From contig NZ_CP012159.1 of the NCBI RefSeq assembly GCF_001189295.1, positions 1,178,001 to 1,242,000 of the forward strand: DNA of 64,000 nt, in the 5' to 3' direction. Of this stretch, positions 19,414 through 28,377 are shown in pieces (the stretch's first letter is position 1; every line of letters starts with the position of its first letter). The position numbers and the translations under genes are program-made. This DNA comes from Chondromyces crocatus. GTDB lineage: Bacteria > Myxococcota_A > Polyangia > Polyangiales > Polyangiaceae. A model generated the notes under the pieces. It saw nothing but the letters and a program-made list of their open reading frames with translations, did not search any database and was not told the origin of the DNA.

Positions 19414-20799
19414 TCAGCGCGCCATGTCGAGCAACATCAACGTCACCAGCGTCGGCCCTTGGCTGCTCGGATTCTGCACCACCACCCGGTAGCTCCCCGG
19501 CTCGACCACCGCATTCGGGACCGCATCCTCGTCCTTGTCGAACGCGACGACCCTGTCGCTCGAGCCCTCCTTCACCTCGATGTCCAGGTCCTGCGCGCTG
19601 TCGTCGCCGGCCGCGAGCGCCACCATCGGCATCCCCACCACGTCGATCCCGTTGAACGTGTTGCTCTGGTTCGGTTCGAGCACCGTCCCGAAGAACGACC
19701 AGTCCCCCTCCTGGTGGAAGACGAGGCCCGAGGGAGACTGCTCGGAGAGCTTGCCGCCATAGAGAATCGCCCTCGAGAACGACTGGAGCAGCCGGTCGGA
19801 GGAGATGGCGTATCCCCCATCGTGCATAACGGCGATGGCGACGAACGAGCCCGGCCCGCTGGCGTCGGCGAGCCCGATCATGATCTCGTAGGGGCCGGTG
19901 ACCGGCGGCCTGAAATGCACGATGGGTTTCGCGTCGTCTTCGGTGTCACTGATCAGGACCTTCCCTTTCGGGTCGGCGATGGCGATGTCCACGTCGATGG
20001 CGCTGTCCCCGCCGCCTCCGAGGATCGCGTAGTCGACACCACCTCGGAAGACTTGCCGCATGCGCTGTACGGTGCGTGTCTTCACGTAGGCACCGAGCAG
20101 GCAGGCGTGATCCCGGTCGAACCCGAGGGAGGTGCTCTGCTCGACGTGGTGGGCGGCAGCCGCCACCCGTGCGACCGCCTGCATCATGTGGACTCCGGGT
20201 TGCCATGGGCCACCCTCCTCCTTGGCGGGCGGCAGGGGCTGGTCCACGATGGGATGCTGGGGAGGAGGCAACGGGGGCAGCGATTCGGCGCCTCGCCGTG
20301 CGCCGGGAAGGAGTGCACCTCGCTGCCGGAGCGTGTCGAGGAGCTTCACCGTGGCCTGCGCCTCTTGCTCGCTCATGCGCGGCAGCCGCTCGGCCTGCGC
20401 GTCCACGACCGACGTGGTGTCGTCGATCCGACGCCGCTCTTGCCGGTACTCGGCCGTCGTCAGCCTGCAGGCGTTGAAATCGTGGCAGAGCGCTTCACGC
20501 TGCGCTCTCAAGGTCTCGAGGACACGGCTCGTCTCGCGTTGCGCGTGGGTTCGGGTTGCATGCTGCGCATCGCCTGGGTCAGGGCGGCCCGTGGCCGCCG
20601 CGGCCGCCGCGGCCGCCTGGCTCGGCCCGAGCCCGGCGCAGTCTTTCTGCACGATGGGCCCGATGGGGGCTGGACAGGCGAGCGTGGGGCGGCTGCCCAT
20701 GGAAGACCCCCCCGGCTTCTGCGCTTCGCCGCAGGCTCCGGCGAGGACCAGGGCGACAGCCAGGTGGGCGCCGGGCACGCCAGGGCGGCTCGTGTGCAT
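19414..20799 (-). CDS. lipoprotein with PPC-like beta domains
   Basis: 461 residues. The N-terminal signal ends in LAGAC, a good lipobox. An Ala-run linker of nine residues is encoded by a GGCCGCC triplet repeat. A charged helical segment (about 80-140) and a Pro-rich stretch follow. Two related beta modules come last (about 240-340 and 350-455), each with the Asp-rich DxDIxI pattern (SAIDVDIAIADPKG; SAQDLDIEVKEGSS) and a Gly-Pro/Ser-Tyr near the end, as in pre-peptidase C-terminal domains. Role unknown; probably a surface or periplasmic lipoprotein. Confidence 0.8.
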   Translation of the reverse strand: MHTSRPGVPGAHLAVALVLAGACGEAQKPGGSSMGSRPTLACPAPIGPIVQKDCAGLGPSQAAAAAAAATGRPDPGDAQHATRTHAQRETSRVLETLRAQREALCHDFNACRLTTAEYRQERRRIDDTTSVVDAQAERLPRMSEQEAQATVKLLDTLRQRGALLPGARRGAESLPPLPPPQHPIVDQPLPPAKEEGGPWQPGVHMMQAVARVAAAAHHVEQSTSLGFDRDHACLLGAYVKTRTVQRMRQVFRGGVDYAILGGGGDSAIDVDIAIADPKGKVLISDTEDDAKPIVHFRPPVTGPYEIMIGLADASGPGSFVAIAVMHDGGYAISSDRLLQSFSRAILYGGKLSEQSPSGLVFHQEGDWSFFGTVLEPNQSNTFNGIDVVGMPMVALAAGDDSAQDLDIEVKEGSSDRVVAFDKDEDAVPNAVVEPGSYRVVVQNPSSQGPTLVTLMLLDMAR

Positions 20800-20889
20800 T
20801 CGAGCAATGTACCGGGGAGGAGCGCCTCCCGAAAGCGCGCCCGGGCGCGGGGTCAGGGCGAGATCCGGGGGTGACGGAAGCTCCCAAGC

Positions 20890-21867
20890 TCAGGCCGGGC
20901 TGGCCATCGCGCCGAGTGTCTGCGCCGTCAAAGCGCGCTCGGCGCGGGCCAGTGCACGGACCACGGTGACGCCCTCGGTGAGTGGTGTGAGGGGCGGCGT
21001 CCGGTTCTCCACGCAATCGAGAAAGTGCGAGATCTCGACGGCCAGCGGATCGACGGACGGCAGCCGGATCTCGCGCTCGATGATCAAGGGATCCTCGGTG
21101 AGCAGCGAACTTCCTCGCGTCGTCGCCAGGATCACGCTCTCGGGCGACTGCACCTCATCGAACCATGCGACCCGGCGGCTACCCATGACCCGGGTCCACC
21201 GCTCCTTCGTCGGGCTCGATCGGCAGAGGCTGATCCGCGCTTGCGTCCCGCTCGCGAGGCGTGCCGCGACGGTGATCGACGCGCCGCGCACCGAGGCGAC
21301 GACGCTGCGCGCTGGCGTCGGATCGAGGGCGCCGAGCACGGCGAGGTCATGCGGACCGAGCGCCCACAGCGTGGCGTGCGGATCGGCGCTGCCCGCGAGC
21401 GCCCGGGCGGAACGGCGGGTGGCGGAGAACCGCTCGACCTCGCCGAGTTCCCCGGCCCCGCAGAGCTCTGCGAGCGTCGTCACGGCGGGGTGATACCGGA
21501 GCAGGTGACCCACCATGGCGACCCGGCCCAGCGCCTCCGCCCGCGCTGCACAGCGCTCGGCGTCCTCCGGCGCGAGCGCCAGGGGCTTCTCCACCAGCAC
21601 GTCGACCCCTGCATCGAGCGCGCGCAGGGTCAGCTCCGCGTGGCTCGTGGGCGGGGTCGCGATGACCACCGCATCGAGCTGAGCGGCCAGCGCCTCATCG
21701 AGTGAGGGGACCCGCCGTGCGGAGGGCGCGAAGTACCGCACCCGCTCGAGCCGCGCCGCGTTCGGATCGGCGACGACCACCACCTCCGCTTGCGCGTGGC
21801 ACGACAGCACCCGCAAGAGGTTCTCGCCCCACACACCGCAACCGATCAGGCCGACGCGCACACTCAC
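20890..21867 (-). CDS. Gfo/Idh/MocA family NAD(P)-dependent oxidoreductase
   Basis: 325 residues from a GTG preceded by GAGG. The Rossmann fold opens with VRVGLIGCGVWGENLLR and continues with VVVADPNAARL; the family signature EKPLAL supplies the catalytic Lys. GHLLRYHPAVTTL and the RSARAL region resemble sugar-nucleotide 3-dehydrogenases of the WlbA type, so a nucleotide-sugar or cyclitol substrate is plausible but unproven. No sugar-biosynthesis neighbours are present. An upstream extension to 21963 lacks a ribosome binding site. Confidence 0.88.
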   Translation of the reverse strand: MSVRVGLIGCGVWGENLLRVLSCHAQAEVVVVADPNAARLERVRYFAPSARRVPSLDEALAAQLDAVVIATPPTSHAELTLRALDAGVDVLVEKPLALAPEDAERCAARAEALGRVAMVGHLLRYHPAVTTLAELCGAGELGEVERFSATRRSARALAGSADPHATLWALGPHDLAVLGALDPTPARSVVASVRGASITVAARLASGTQARISLCRSSPTKERWTRVMGSRRVAWFDEVQSPESVILATTRGSSLLTEDPLIIEREIRLPSVDPLAVEISHFLDCVENRTPPLTPLTEGVTVVRALARAERALTAQTLGAMASPA

Positions 21868-22001
21868 GGCGTCCTCACGTGCCTCACCTGGATCGTTTGC
21901 ATCGTCTGCTCCACACCTCGCGCGGCCTATAGCGCCTGCCCGTCCCGAGGGCCAGCGCGTCACGCGTCTCAGTCACACGGCAGGGGCACGCGCCCCCGCT
22001 G

Positions 22002-22026
22002 CCCCGCCGAGCCAAGCTCGTCGGGG
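22002..22026 (-). terminator. strong hairpin downstream of accA
   Basis: CCCCG-C-CGAGC and GCTCG-T-CGGGG pair (5+5 bp with one C/T mismatch) around CAA. It is about 100 bases beyond the accA stop. Immediately beyond it a second GC hairpin (GGCAG/CTGCC, 21979-22003) overlaps. Together they probably end the cyclase-accA unit. Confidence 0.45.
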
Positions 22027-22125
22027 CCCCACCACCCCGCGATCCACTCGGGAAATCTGACATGTCTCGCCGCCTCGGGCCTGACCTCGTTGCATCGAGA
22101 AGCGGGCGAAGTCACTGGCCGTGTC

Positions 22126-23076
22126 TCAGGCCAGGAACGCACCCAGCGCCCTGAACCGCCGGTACCGATCCTCGACCAGCTCCTCGTCGCGCAGCTCGTC
22201 CAGCGAGGTCAACGACGACCAGAGCGCCTTGTCGAGCCGGGCCGCGGCGTCGTCGTGATCCTGATGGGCGCCGCCGGTCGGCTCCTCGACCACGCTGTCG
22301 ACCACCCCGAGCTGGAGCAGGTCGGGCGCCGTGATCTTGAGCTGTGCGGCTGCCTCGTCGGCGCGCGAAGCGTCCTTCCACAGGATCGCGGCGCAGCCCT
22401 CGGGTGTGATCACCGAGTAACAAGCGAACTCCATCATCAGCACCCGGTTGGCGACCCCGAGCGCCAGCGCGCCACCGGAGCCCCCCTCGCCGATCACCGT
22501 CGCCACGATCGGCACGCTCGCGCGCGCCATCGCCGCCAGCGCGGCGCCGATGGCCTCGCTCTGGCCGCGCTCCTCCGCCGCGATCCCCGGATAGGCCCCC
22601 GGCGTATCGATGAACGTCAGGATCGGCATCCGGAACCTGTCGGCCAGCTCGTAGAGCCGGATCGCCTTCCGGTAGCCCTCGGGGTGCGGCATCCCGAAGT
22701 TCCTCTTCAGGTTCTCCTTCGTCCCGCGGCCCTTCTGGTGACCCACCACCACCACGCTCCGGCCGTGGAAGCGCGCCATGCCGGCGATGAGCGCCGCGTC
22801 TTCCGAGTAGCGCCGATCCCCCTTCAGCTCGACCCAGTCGGTGAACAGCCGCTTCACGTAGTCCAGCGTGTAGGGCCGGTGCGCGTGCCGCGAGAGCTGC
22901 ACCTTCTGCATCGCCGTGAGATCGGCGAACAGCTCGCGGGCGAGGCGGTTGGTCTTCTCTTCGAGGCGAACGAGCTCGGGCTCGAACCGCGGGTCGGACG
23001 CGGCGAGAGCGCGGAGCTTGCGCACCTTGTCGATGAGGTCGGCGACGGGTTTTTCGAACGGAAGGGTGAAGGCCAC
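22126..23076 (-). CDS. accA: acetyl-CoA carboxylase carboxyltransferase alpha subunit
   Basis: 316 residues, normal length for AccA. Opening FEKPVADLIDKVRKL, then RHAHRPYTLDYV, GHQKGRGTKEN, FGMPHPEGYRKA, DTPGAYPG, GEGGSGGALALGVAN and YSVITPEGCAAILWKD match the crotonase-fold alpha carboxyltransferase that transfers carboxyl from carboxybiotin to acetyl-CoA together with AccD. The zinc finger is on AccD, which is not in this window. It follows the FHA-GAF-cyclase by 24 bases, so the two are likely co-transcribed. Confidence 0.97.
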   Translation of the reverse strand: MAFTLPFEKPVADLIDKVRKLRALAASDPRFEPELVRLEEKTNRLARELFADLTAMQKVQLSRHAHRPYTLDYVKRLFTDWVELKGDRRYSEDAALIAGMARFHGRSVVVVGHQKGRGTKENLKRNFGMPHPEGYRKAIRLYELADRFRMPILTFIDTPGAYPGIAAEERGQSEAIGAALAAMARASVPIVATVIGEGGSGGALALGVANRVLMMEFACYSVITPEGCAAILWKDASRADEAAAQLKITAPDLLQLGVVDSVVEEPTGGAHQDHDDAAARLDKALWSSLTSLDELRDEELVEDRYRRFRALGAFLA

Positions 23077-23100
23077 TGGAGCTTCGGGACAGGAGCGGGT

Positions 23101-25113
23101 TCAGCCCGCTGCGGTGGGCTCGGCGACGTAGATCTGGGCAGGGACCTGCGCCGATGGACGCTCACGTAGCACGTTGAAGACGCGGAGCGGCTTCTCTTTG
23201 CCCTTCACCTTCGCCGGCTGCAGCTCCTGGGTCTCGAAGCGGCTGCCGAGCTTGGCGTACGTGTTCTCGCTGATGACGATCTGACCGGGGAGGGCCACCG
23301 AGCAGAGGCGGGCCGAGGTGTTGGCGACGTCGCCGATGACGGTGTAGCTCAGCGCCTTGGTGCTCCCGATGTACCCGGCGACGAGCGGGCCGGTATGGAC
23401 GCCGATGCCGATCGCGAGCGGCGATCGCGACTGCTCCAGCCTCCGTCGGTTGAACTTGCCGAGCACCTCGCCCATCTCCAGCGCGCACTGCACGCTGCGC
23501 AGCGCGTCGTCGGGGTGCTGCACCGGCGCGCCCCAGAGGGCCATGATCCCGTCGCCCATGAACTTGTCGAGGGTCCCCTCGTACTTGAAGATGGTGTCGA
23601 CCATCTCCTCGAAGTACTCGTTGAGCATCTCGACGAGCTCTTCCGGGCTCGTGTTCTCGCTCATCTGCGTGAAGCCGCGGATGTCGCTGTTGAAGACGGT
23701 GCACTCTTCGACGCGCTGACCGCCTTGCTTCACCTCCAGCTGCCCGTTGATCACCTGCTCGGCGACGTTGGGCGACAGCAGGCGACGGAGGCGCTCGCGG
23801 CTGACGATCTCGGCCTCGATCTTCTTCCCGAGGATGTTCACCTCGATGAACATCGACGCCTGGTACGCGATCGAGGTGACCAGTTCCAGGTCCTTGGGCT
23901 GAAACTGCGCGAGCATCTCGGAGTCGAGCCAGAGCACCCCGAGCACTTCGTTGTTGTGCTGCAGCGGCGCGACGAGCGGCACGACGATGGCCGAGCTGAT
24001 CCGGTTCAGGATCATGCTCTTGCCCTTGGAGGCGGCGAAGTCCATGGCCGCGTCGTGCGTCAGGACGGCGGCGCGCTCGGCGACGACGTGATCGAGGATG
24101 GTCGACGAGACGCTGATCGGCGTCGTCGTACCGTCGCGGCGCTGCATCGCCCGTGGCGTCAGCTCGCCGTTCTCGTCGCGAAGGAAGATCACTCCGCGGT
24201 CGGCGCGGATGAACTTGAAGATGCTCGCAAGGATCTTCTCGAGCAGCCGCGTGGTGTCTCGCTCGGCAGCAATCTCGCGGCTCAGCTCGTGGGAGAGGCG
24301 GAGGCGCTCGTAGTCGGCGCGGAGCTGCGCCTGATCGGTGGCGATGCGCTCGAAGGCGAGGAAGCCCTTGTCGACGGCCGCGATCTGCGTGCCGATCTGC
24401 CGCGCTTGCTCCTGCACGTCGATGCGGGTGCCCGCCGCCACGAACATGTGCGGGTTCTGCGCCCGGGAGAGCGCGCTGAGGGGACCTCCGGGAAGCGGAC
24501 CGGTCCCACCGGGGCCCAGGGGAGGTTGTGCAGGTGGCGGGAAAGGGTTCGCGTCCGGGTATCGGCCTGCACCCGCCGCTGGCGCGGCACCGGGGGCACC
24601 CGGAACCCCTGGACCACCTGGAGCGCCCGGCATCCCAGGGGCACCTGGAGCCCCCGGTACCGGATATGCCGGCGAGAGTTGCGGCGACGACGAAGCGCGG
24701 GTGAAGCCTCCGAAGGGATTGGGATAGCCAGGCTGCGCGGGCGGTGCGGCGCCGACGCCCACGGGAGGTGGCGCTGCGACGGCGGGCGGCTGCGGCCAGC
24801 CTGGTGCGGGTTGCGGGTGGACTTGCCCTTGCGGATCGTCGAACCGACCCCGGGTCGAGCCCAGCGCGATCTCGTCACCGTGCTTCAGGCCTTGCTCGCC
24901 GCGGACGCGCTCGTTGTTGATGAACGTGCCGTTCAGGCTCCCGAGGTCGCGCAGGACGTAGTGATCACCCCTCAGCTCGATGATGCAGTGCTCCTTGGAG
25001 ACGATCTTGTCGAGGAGCTGGATCGAGTTGTTGGGATGGCGCCCCAGTGAGTTCACGGGCCGCAGATCGATCGCCTGCGTTCCTTCGGCGGTCTGCAGGA
25101 TGAGGCGGGCCAT
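23101..25113 (-). CDS. FHA-GAF-class III adenylate/guanylate cyclase
   Basis: About 670 residues. FHA domain (1-85: NSLGRHPNNSIQL, SKEHC, LRDLGSLNGTFIN), then a Pro/Gly linker of about 130 residues with collagen-like GAPGAPGMPGAPG runs, GAF (about 250-420) and a class III cyclase (about 460-640). Metal-binding Asp residues are in NSDIRGFT and KFMGDGIMALWG. Lys in TLDKFMGD and the VIGDVANTSAR loop support substrate and transition-state binding; Lys favours ATP. There is no membrane segment. FHA suggests docking to phosphothreonine made by a Ser/Thr kinase. The start was chosen at the Met that begins the FHA strand. Confidence 0.92.
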   Translation of the reverse strand: MARLILQTAEGTQAIDLRPVNSLGRHPNNSIQLLDKIVSKEHCIIELRGDHYVLRDLGSLNGTFINNERVRGEQGLKHGDEIALGSTRGRFDDPQGQVHPQPAPGWPQPPAVAAPPPVGVGAAPPAQPGYPNPFGGFTRASSSPQLSPAYPVPGAPGAPGMPGAPGGPGVPGAPGAAPAAGAGRYPDANPFPPPAQPPLGPGGTGPLPGGPLSALSRAQNPHMFVAAGTRIDVQEQARQIGTQIAAVDKGFLAFERIATDQAQLRADYERLRLSHELSREIAAERDTTRLLEKILASIFKFIRADRGVIFLRDENGELTPRAMQRRDGTTTPISVSSTILDHVVAERAAVLTHDAAMDFAASKGKSMILNRISSAIVVPLVAPLQHNNEVLGVLWLDSEMLAQFQPKDLELVTSIAYQASMFIEVNILGKKIEAEIVSRERLRRLLSPNVAEQVINGQLEVKQGGQRVEECTVFNSDIRGFTQMSENTSPEELVEMLNEYFEEMVDTIFKYEGTLDKFMGDGIMALWGAPVQHPDDALRSVQCALEMGEVLGKFNRRRLEQSRSPLAIGIGVHTGPLVAGYIGSTKALSYTVIGDVANTSARLCSVALPGQIVISENTYAKLGSRFETQELQPAKVKGKEKPLRVFNVLRERPSAQVPAQIYVAEPTAAG

Positions 25114-25117
25114 CGGT

Positions 25118-25136
25118 GCGGGGAGATTACTCCCGC
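25118..25136. promoter_or_regulatory. inverted repeat abutting the cyclase start codon
   Basis: GCGGGGAG and CTCCCGC pair around ATTA, directly upstream of the cyclase start codon on the minus strand. As RNA it would fold at the ribosome binding site; as DNA it could be an operator. No purine-rich ribosome site other than the one within it is visible. Confidence 0.3.
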
Positions 25137-25256
25137 TGGGGCGACCGTACAATCATCCCCCGGGCTCAGGTGTGGTGATGTGGGCTGCGAGGTGGCATGC
25201 GGCGACGCAGGGATCGAGCCCTTTGCGCGCCTGGAGAGCCGGGTTACGCGGCCTCC

Positions 25257-26774
25257 ATGGAAGCCGATCTCCTCCTCTCCATCGATCAAGGCACGACGGG
25301 GACCACGGCCCTCGTCATGGAGGCCTCCGGGGTGACCCTGGGCCGTGCCACACAGGAGTTCCGCCAGCATTTCCCGGCGCCCGGCCTCGTGGAGCACGAT
25401 CCCAGCGAGATCTGGGAGAGCGTCGGGGACGCCGTGCGGGAGGCCCTGGCCGCGGCCGGGGTGCGGGGCGAGCGGATTCGAGCGATCGGGATCACCAACC
25501 AGCGAGAGACCACGGTGGTGTGGGAGCGCCACACAGGCCGGCCCATCCATCGCGCCATCGTCTGGCAGGATCGTCGGACGGCCGACCAGTGCGCTGCTCT
25601 CCGCGCGGCGGGCCACGAGCCTGCGGTGAAGGCGACCACGGGGCTCGTGCTCGACCCTTACTTCAGCGGGACCAAGCTCGCCTGGATCCTGGATCACGTC
25701 GCCGGCGCGCGCGCGCGTGCCGAGCACGGGGAGCTGGCGTTCGGGACCATCGACAGCTTCCTCGTGTGGCACCTGTCCGGCGACGCGAAGGGCGGGGCGC
25801 CGGTCCACGTCACCGACGTGACCAACGCCTCGCGCACGCTGCTGATGAACCTGGAGCAGCTCGCGTGGGACGACGGGATGCTGGAGATGCTGAAGGTGCC
25901 GCGCAAGGTGCTGCCGACGATCGTCGGCTCGGCGGAGAAGGTGGCAGTGACGCGCAACGTGCCCCACCTGCCGGACGGCATCCCCATCACGGGCATCGCG
26001 GGCGATCAGCAGGCGGCCCTCTTCGGTCAGGCGTGCTTCGCGGTGGGCGAGGCGAAGTGTACGTACGGCACTGGCGCGTTCGCGCTGGTGAACGTGGGCT
26101 CGCGCCCGCTCCGGAGCCGCTTCGGGCTGCTCACCTCCGTGGGCTGGCGCATCGGCGACGAGGTGGTGTTCGTGCTGGAGGGCAGCGCGTTCATCGCCGG
26201 CGCGGCGGTGCAGTGGCTTCGCGACGGGCTCGGCGTGATCCAGAGCGCGACCGAGATCGAGGCGCTCGCGCGACAGGTCCCGAGCAGCGAAGGGGTGACC
26301 TTCGTCCCGGCGCTCTCCGGCCTCGGCGCCCCCTACTGGGATCCCGAGGCGCGCGGTTTGATCTGCGGTGTGACCCGCGGGACCACCAAGGCCCACCTCG
26401 CTCGTGCGACGCTGGAAGGCGTCGCGCACGAGGTGGCCGACCTGCTCGGCGCGATGGCCGAGGATCTGGAGCAGCCGCTCGCGCGCATGCGCGTCGACGG
26501 AGGCGCCGCGGCGAACGACCTGCTCATGCAGTTCCAGGCGGACACGGCAAACATCACCATCGACCGACCCACCGAGCTGGAGTCGACGGCACGTGGCGCG
26601 GCGATGCTGGCGGGCGTGGGCGCGGGGATGTTCAAGACCAAGGCCGAAGCGGCGCAGATGACGAAGCTGCAGCGGACATTCTGGGTGGAGATGGGCGAAG
26701 CCGAGCGCGCCGCACACCGCGTGCAGTGGGCGGAGGCCGTGCGCCGGTCTCGATCGTCTGCCCCGCGCGGTTGA
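25257..26774 (+). CDS. glpK: glycerol kinase
   Basis: 505 residues, the standard GlpK length. FGGY-family motifs: DLLLSIDQGTTGTTALV at the ATP site, ITNQRETTVVWE, AIVWQDRRTADQC, GLVLDPYFSGTKLAWIL, FGTIDSFLVW, GDQQAALFGQACF, TYGTGAF and DGGAAANDLLMQFQ. It phosphorylates glycerol to glycerol-3-phosphate. No glpF or glpD neighbour is present and it stands alone, divergent from the cyclase. A Met 20 codons upstream is possible but the extension is not conserved-looking. No strong ribosome site. Confidence 0.96.
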   Translation: MEADLLLSIDQGTTGTTALVMEASGVTLGRATQEFRQHFPAPGLVEHDPSEIWESVGDAVREALAAAGVRGERIRAIGITNQRETTVVWERHTGRPIHRAIVWQDRRTADQCAALRAAGHEPAVKATTGLVLDPYFSGTKLAWILDHVAGARARAEHGELAFGTIDSFLVWHLSGDAKGGAPVHVTDVTNASRTLLMNLEQLAWDDGMLEMLKVPRKVLPTIVGSAEKVAVTRNVPHLPDGIPITGIAGDQQAALFGQACFAVGEAKCTYGTGAFALVNVGSRPLRSRFGLLTSVGWRIGDEVVFVLEGSAFIAGAAVQWLRDGLGVIQSATEIEALARQVPSSEGVTFVPALSGLGAPYWDPEARGLICGVTRGTTKAHLARATLEGVAHEVADLLGAMAEDLEQPLARMRVDGGAAANDLLMQFQADTANITIDRPTELESTARGAAMLAGVGAGMFKTKAEAAQMTKLQRTFWVEMGEAERAAHRVQWAEAVRRSRSSAPRG

Positions 26775-27068
26775 CGGTGCCGTCCTTCCGCCCATGAGGC
26801 GTCCAGCGTCGCGCCACGGTGGATCCAGGCTGCCGAGGGGGGAGAAGGTGCGCCGTGGAGCGCCCTCGAGAGGCGCGCGTCATCCAAGGGACTGCGCGCT
26901 TCGGTCCTCGGAATCAGCCACGCCCTGGGCGGGTTGAGCCAGAGAACCCCCCAGCACCCCGGAAGTTCTATGACGATGGCGCAAATCCGTTCAAACTTGG
27001 TCCACTTGAACCGGGGCATCCGGACAGCCCACCGGGACCCCGTCGCTTCTACGAGTCACGAGGAGGAC

Positions 27069-27908
27069 ATGCCGAACAACGAGAACCCTTCAGCCGGTGG
27101 GGCCGCCATGCGCGACATCCCGATCGACTGGGAGGCGCTAGAGGACGCCTTCGAGAACAACGCGCCAGAGGTGCATTCCTATCTTCACCTCAGCACGGGG
27201 GACGTGCTGCGTGTGGTGGACGGCGTGGCCGATCCGCAGATGCACGCGCGGATCGCCTCGGACCTGAACTACCTGCGCATCGATCCGGTCAGCTCGCGAG
27301 AGCAGTACCGCTGGATGGAGCGGTACATCCCGATGGTGGAGGACCCCGAGCTTCAAGGGAAGCTCACGCAAGCGATCGACGGCAAGGGGGCGTTCCGTCG
27401 CTTCAAGGACGTACTCATGCAGTACGGCCCCGAGCGCGAGCGGTGGTTCGCCTTCCGGAGCGAGCGGCTGCGCATCTTCATGGAAGCGTGGCTCAACGCG
27501 CATGCGCTCACCCCGGTGGCGCGTCCGATGTGGGTGCCAGAGCCGTCCCGCCCGGGCCAGGAGGCGCCTCCGGTGCCCGAGCACCCGGAGCCGCGGGAGG
27601 TGCGGCGTGGCAGGAGCGTGGAGACCCTGCGCAAGAACCTGCGCGAGATCGCCGAGGCGCTCGGTCCCCGGGATCTCGACACGCTGACGGCATTCGCCGA
27701 GTTCCTCAAGGCGCGGCGCGCAGCGCGCTCGTTCGCGCAGCATCACCAGTTCGAGACGCCCCACCACGACGAGGACGTGGGACCGGCCTCGCACGAGTCC
27801 CACACCTCGGTGACGTCGGACGCCGAGCTTTCCCATGCCTCGTCGAAAGACGGGCCCGAGAGCGCCGAGTCACGCATCGAGCGAACGCCCGCGAGCGACG
27901 TGGGCTGA
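27069..27908 (+). CDS. UPF0158 family protein with long C-terminal tail
   Basis: 279 residues from an ATG right behind GAGGAGG. Residues 15-155 match UPF0158: IDWEALEDAFENN, SYLHLSTGDVLRV, WMERYIPMVEDPEL, AIDGKGAFRRFKDVL and ERWFAFRSERL. The following 130 residues are charged and low-complexity (EPSRPGQEAPP, then a helical ETLRKNLREIAEAL segment and a His/Ser tail) and are not in the family core. The function of UPF0158 is unknown. The 290 bases before the start show no gene. Confidence 0.8.
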   Translation: MPNNENPSAGGAAMRDIPIDWEALEDAFENNAPEVHSYLHLSTGDVLRVVDGVADPQMHARIASDLNYLRIDPVSSREQYRWMERYIPMVEDPELQGKLTQAIDGKGAFRRFKDVLMQYGPERERWFAFRSERLRIFMEAWLNAHALTPVARPMWVPEPSRPGQEAPPVPEHPEPREVRRGRSVETLRKNLREIAEALGPRDLDTLTAFAEFLKARRAARSFAQHHQFETPHHDEDVGPASHESHTSVTSDAELSHASSKDGPESAESRIERTPASDVG

Positions 27909-27916
27909 TCCCGAGA

Positions 27917-28014
27917 GCAGCCGCCTGACGAAGGTGGCTGCTTTCGCGGGCAGCCGCCTGACGACGGTGGCCGCCCGCGGACCCCATGGGTCTGAGCCGG
28001 CGGGCCACCGCCGG
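27917..28014. repeat. array of three tandem hairpins, two sharing a loop sequence
   Basis: Hairpin 1 (27917-27941): GCAGCCGCC with GGTGGCTGC, loop TGACGAA, followed by TTT; it ends transcription of the UPF0158 gene plausibly. Hairpin 2 (27945-27979): a 14-bp stem with one mismatch, loop TGACGAC, reusing the same 15 bases GCAGCCGCCTGACGA. Hairpin 3 (27997-28014): CCGGCGG with CCGCCGG, loop GCCA. A GACCC-CAT-GGGTC dyad lies between 2 and 3. The repetition looks like a REP/BIME-type palindromic element. Confidence 0.6.
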
Positions 28015-28377
28015 ACGGAGGCGATCGCCCTGGGAAGGTGCCCAGCCCGAAATCCTGGTCGTCAGCGCTGCCGCCCCGGAGAGGTTGCCGCGAAAGTGGG
28101 TGCGTCGGCGCGCGACCTCGCCGCTCTCCGCGCTCGACCCGCAGGCGCCGACGCCGCCCAGGCGGGTTGCTGGAGAGACAGGGGGGCGCTGGCCGGCGAA
28201 GGCTGGTGTTGCCACAAAACGCCGTGGATCGACGGAAGACGAGGGCATGGACGCCGCGACATTCCTCTCGCCTCCGGCTGGCGACCGCGGGAGTTTCCCG
28301 GCGAAACTCACCCCGTCGGCGTTCGACCACCGCACTTCACCGGGCCATCCGTCTTCTGACACTGCCAAAGGGGGTGA
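28015..28377. other. intergenic stretch, no convincing gene
   Basis: About 360 bases between the hairpin array and the Vps62-like gene stop. Several overlapping ORFs are open on both strands, but their Arg/Pro/Ala-rich composition and the lack of ribosome sites mark them as by-products of high GC. Confidence 0.55.

Noticed and set aside
20560-20640. GGCCGCCGC triplet repeat as a functional repeat element
   Set aside because: It simply encodes an Ala run in a lipoprotein linker, in frame.
27917-28014. CRISPR array
   Set aside because: The repeated unit is a hairpin with no regular spacers and no cas genes are present.
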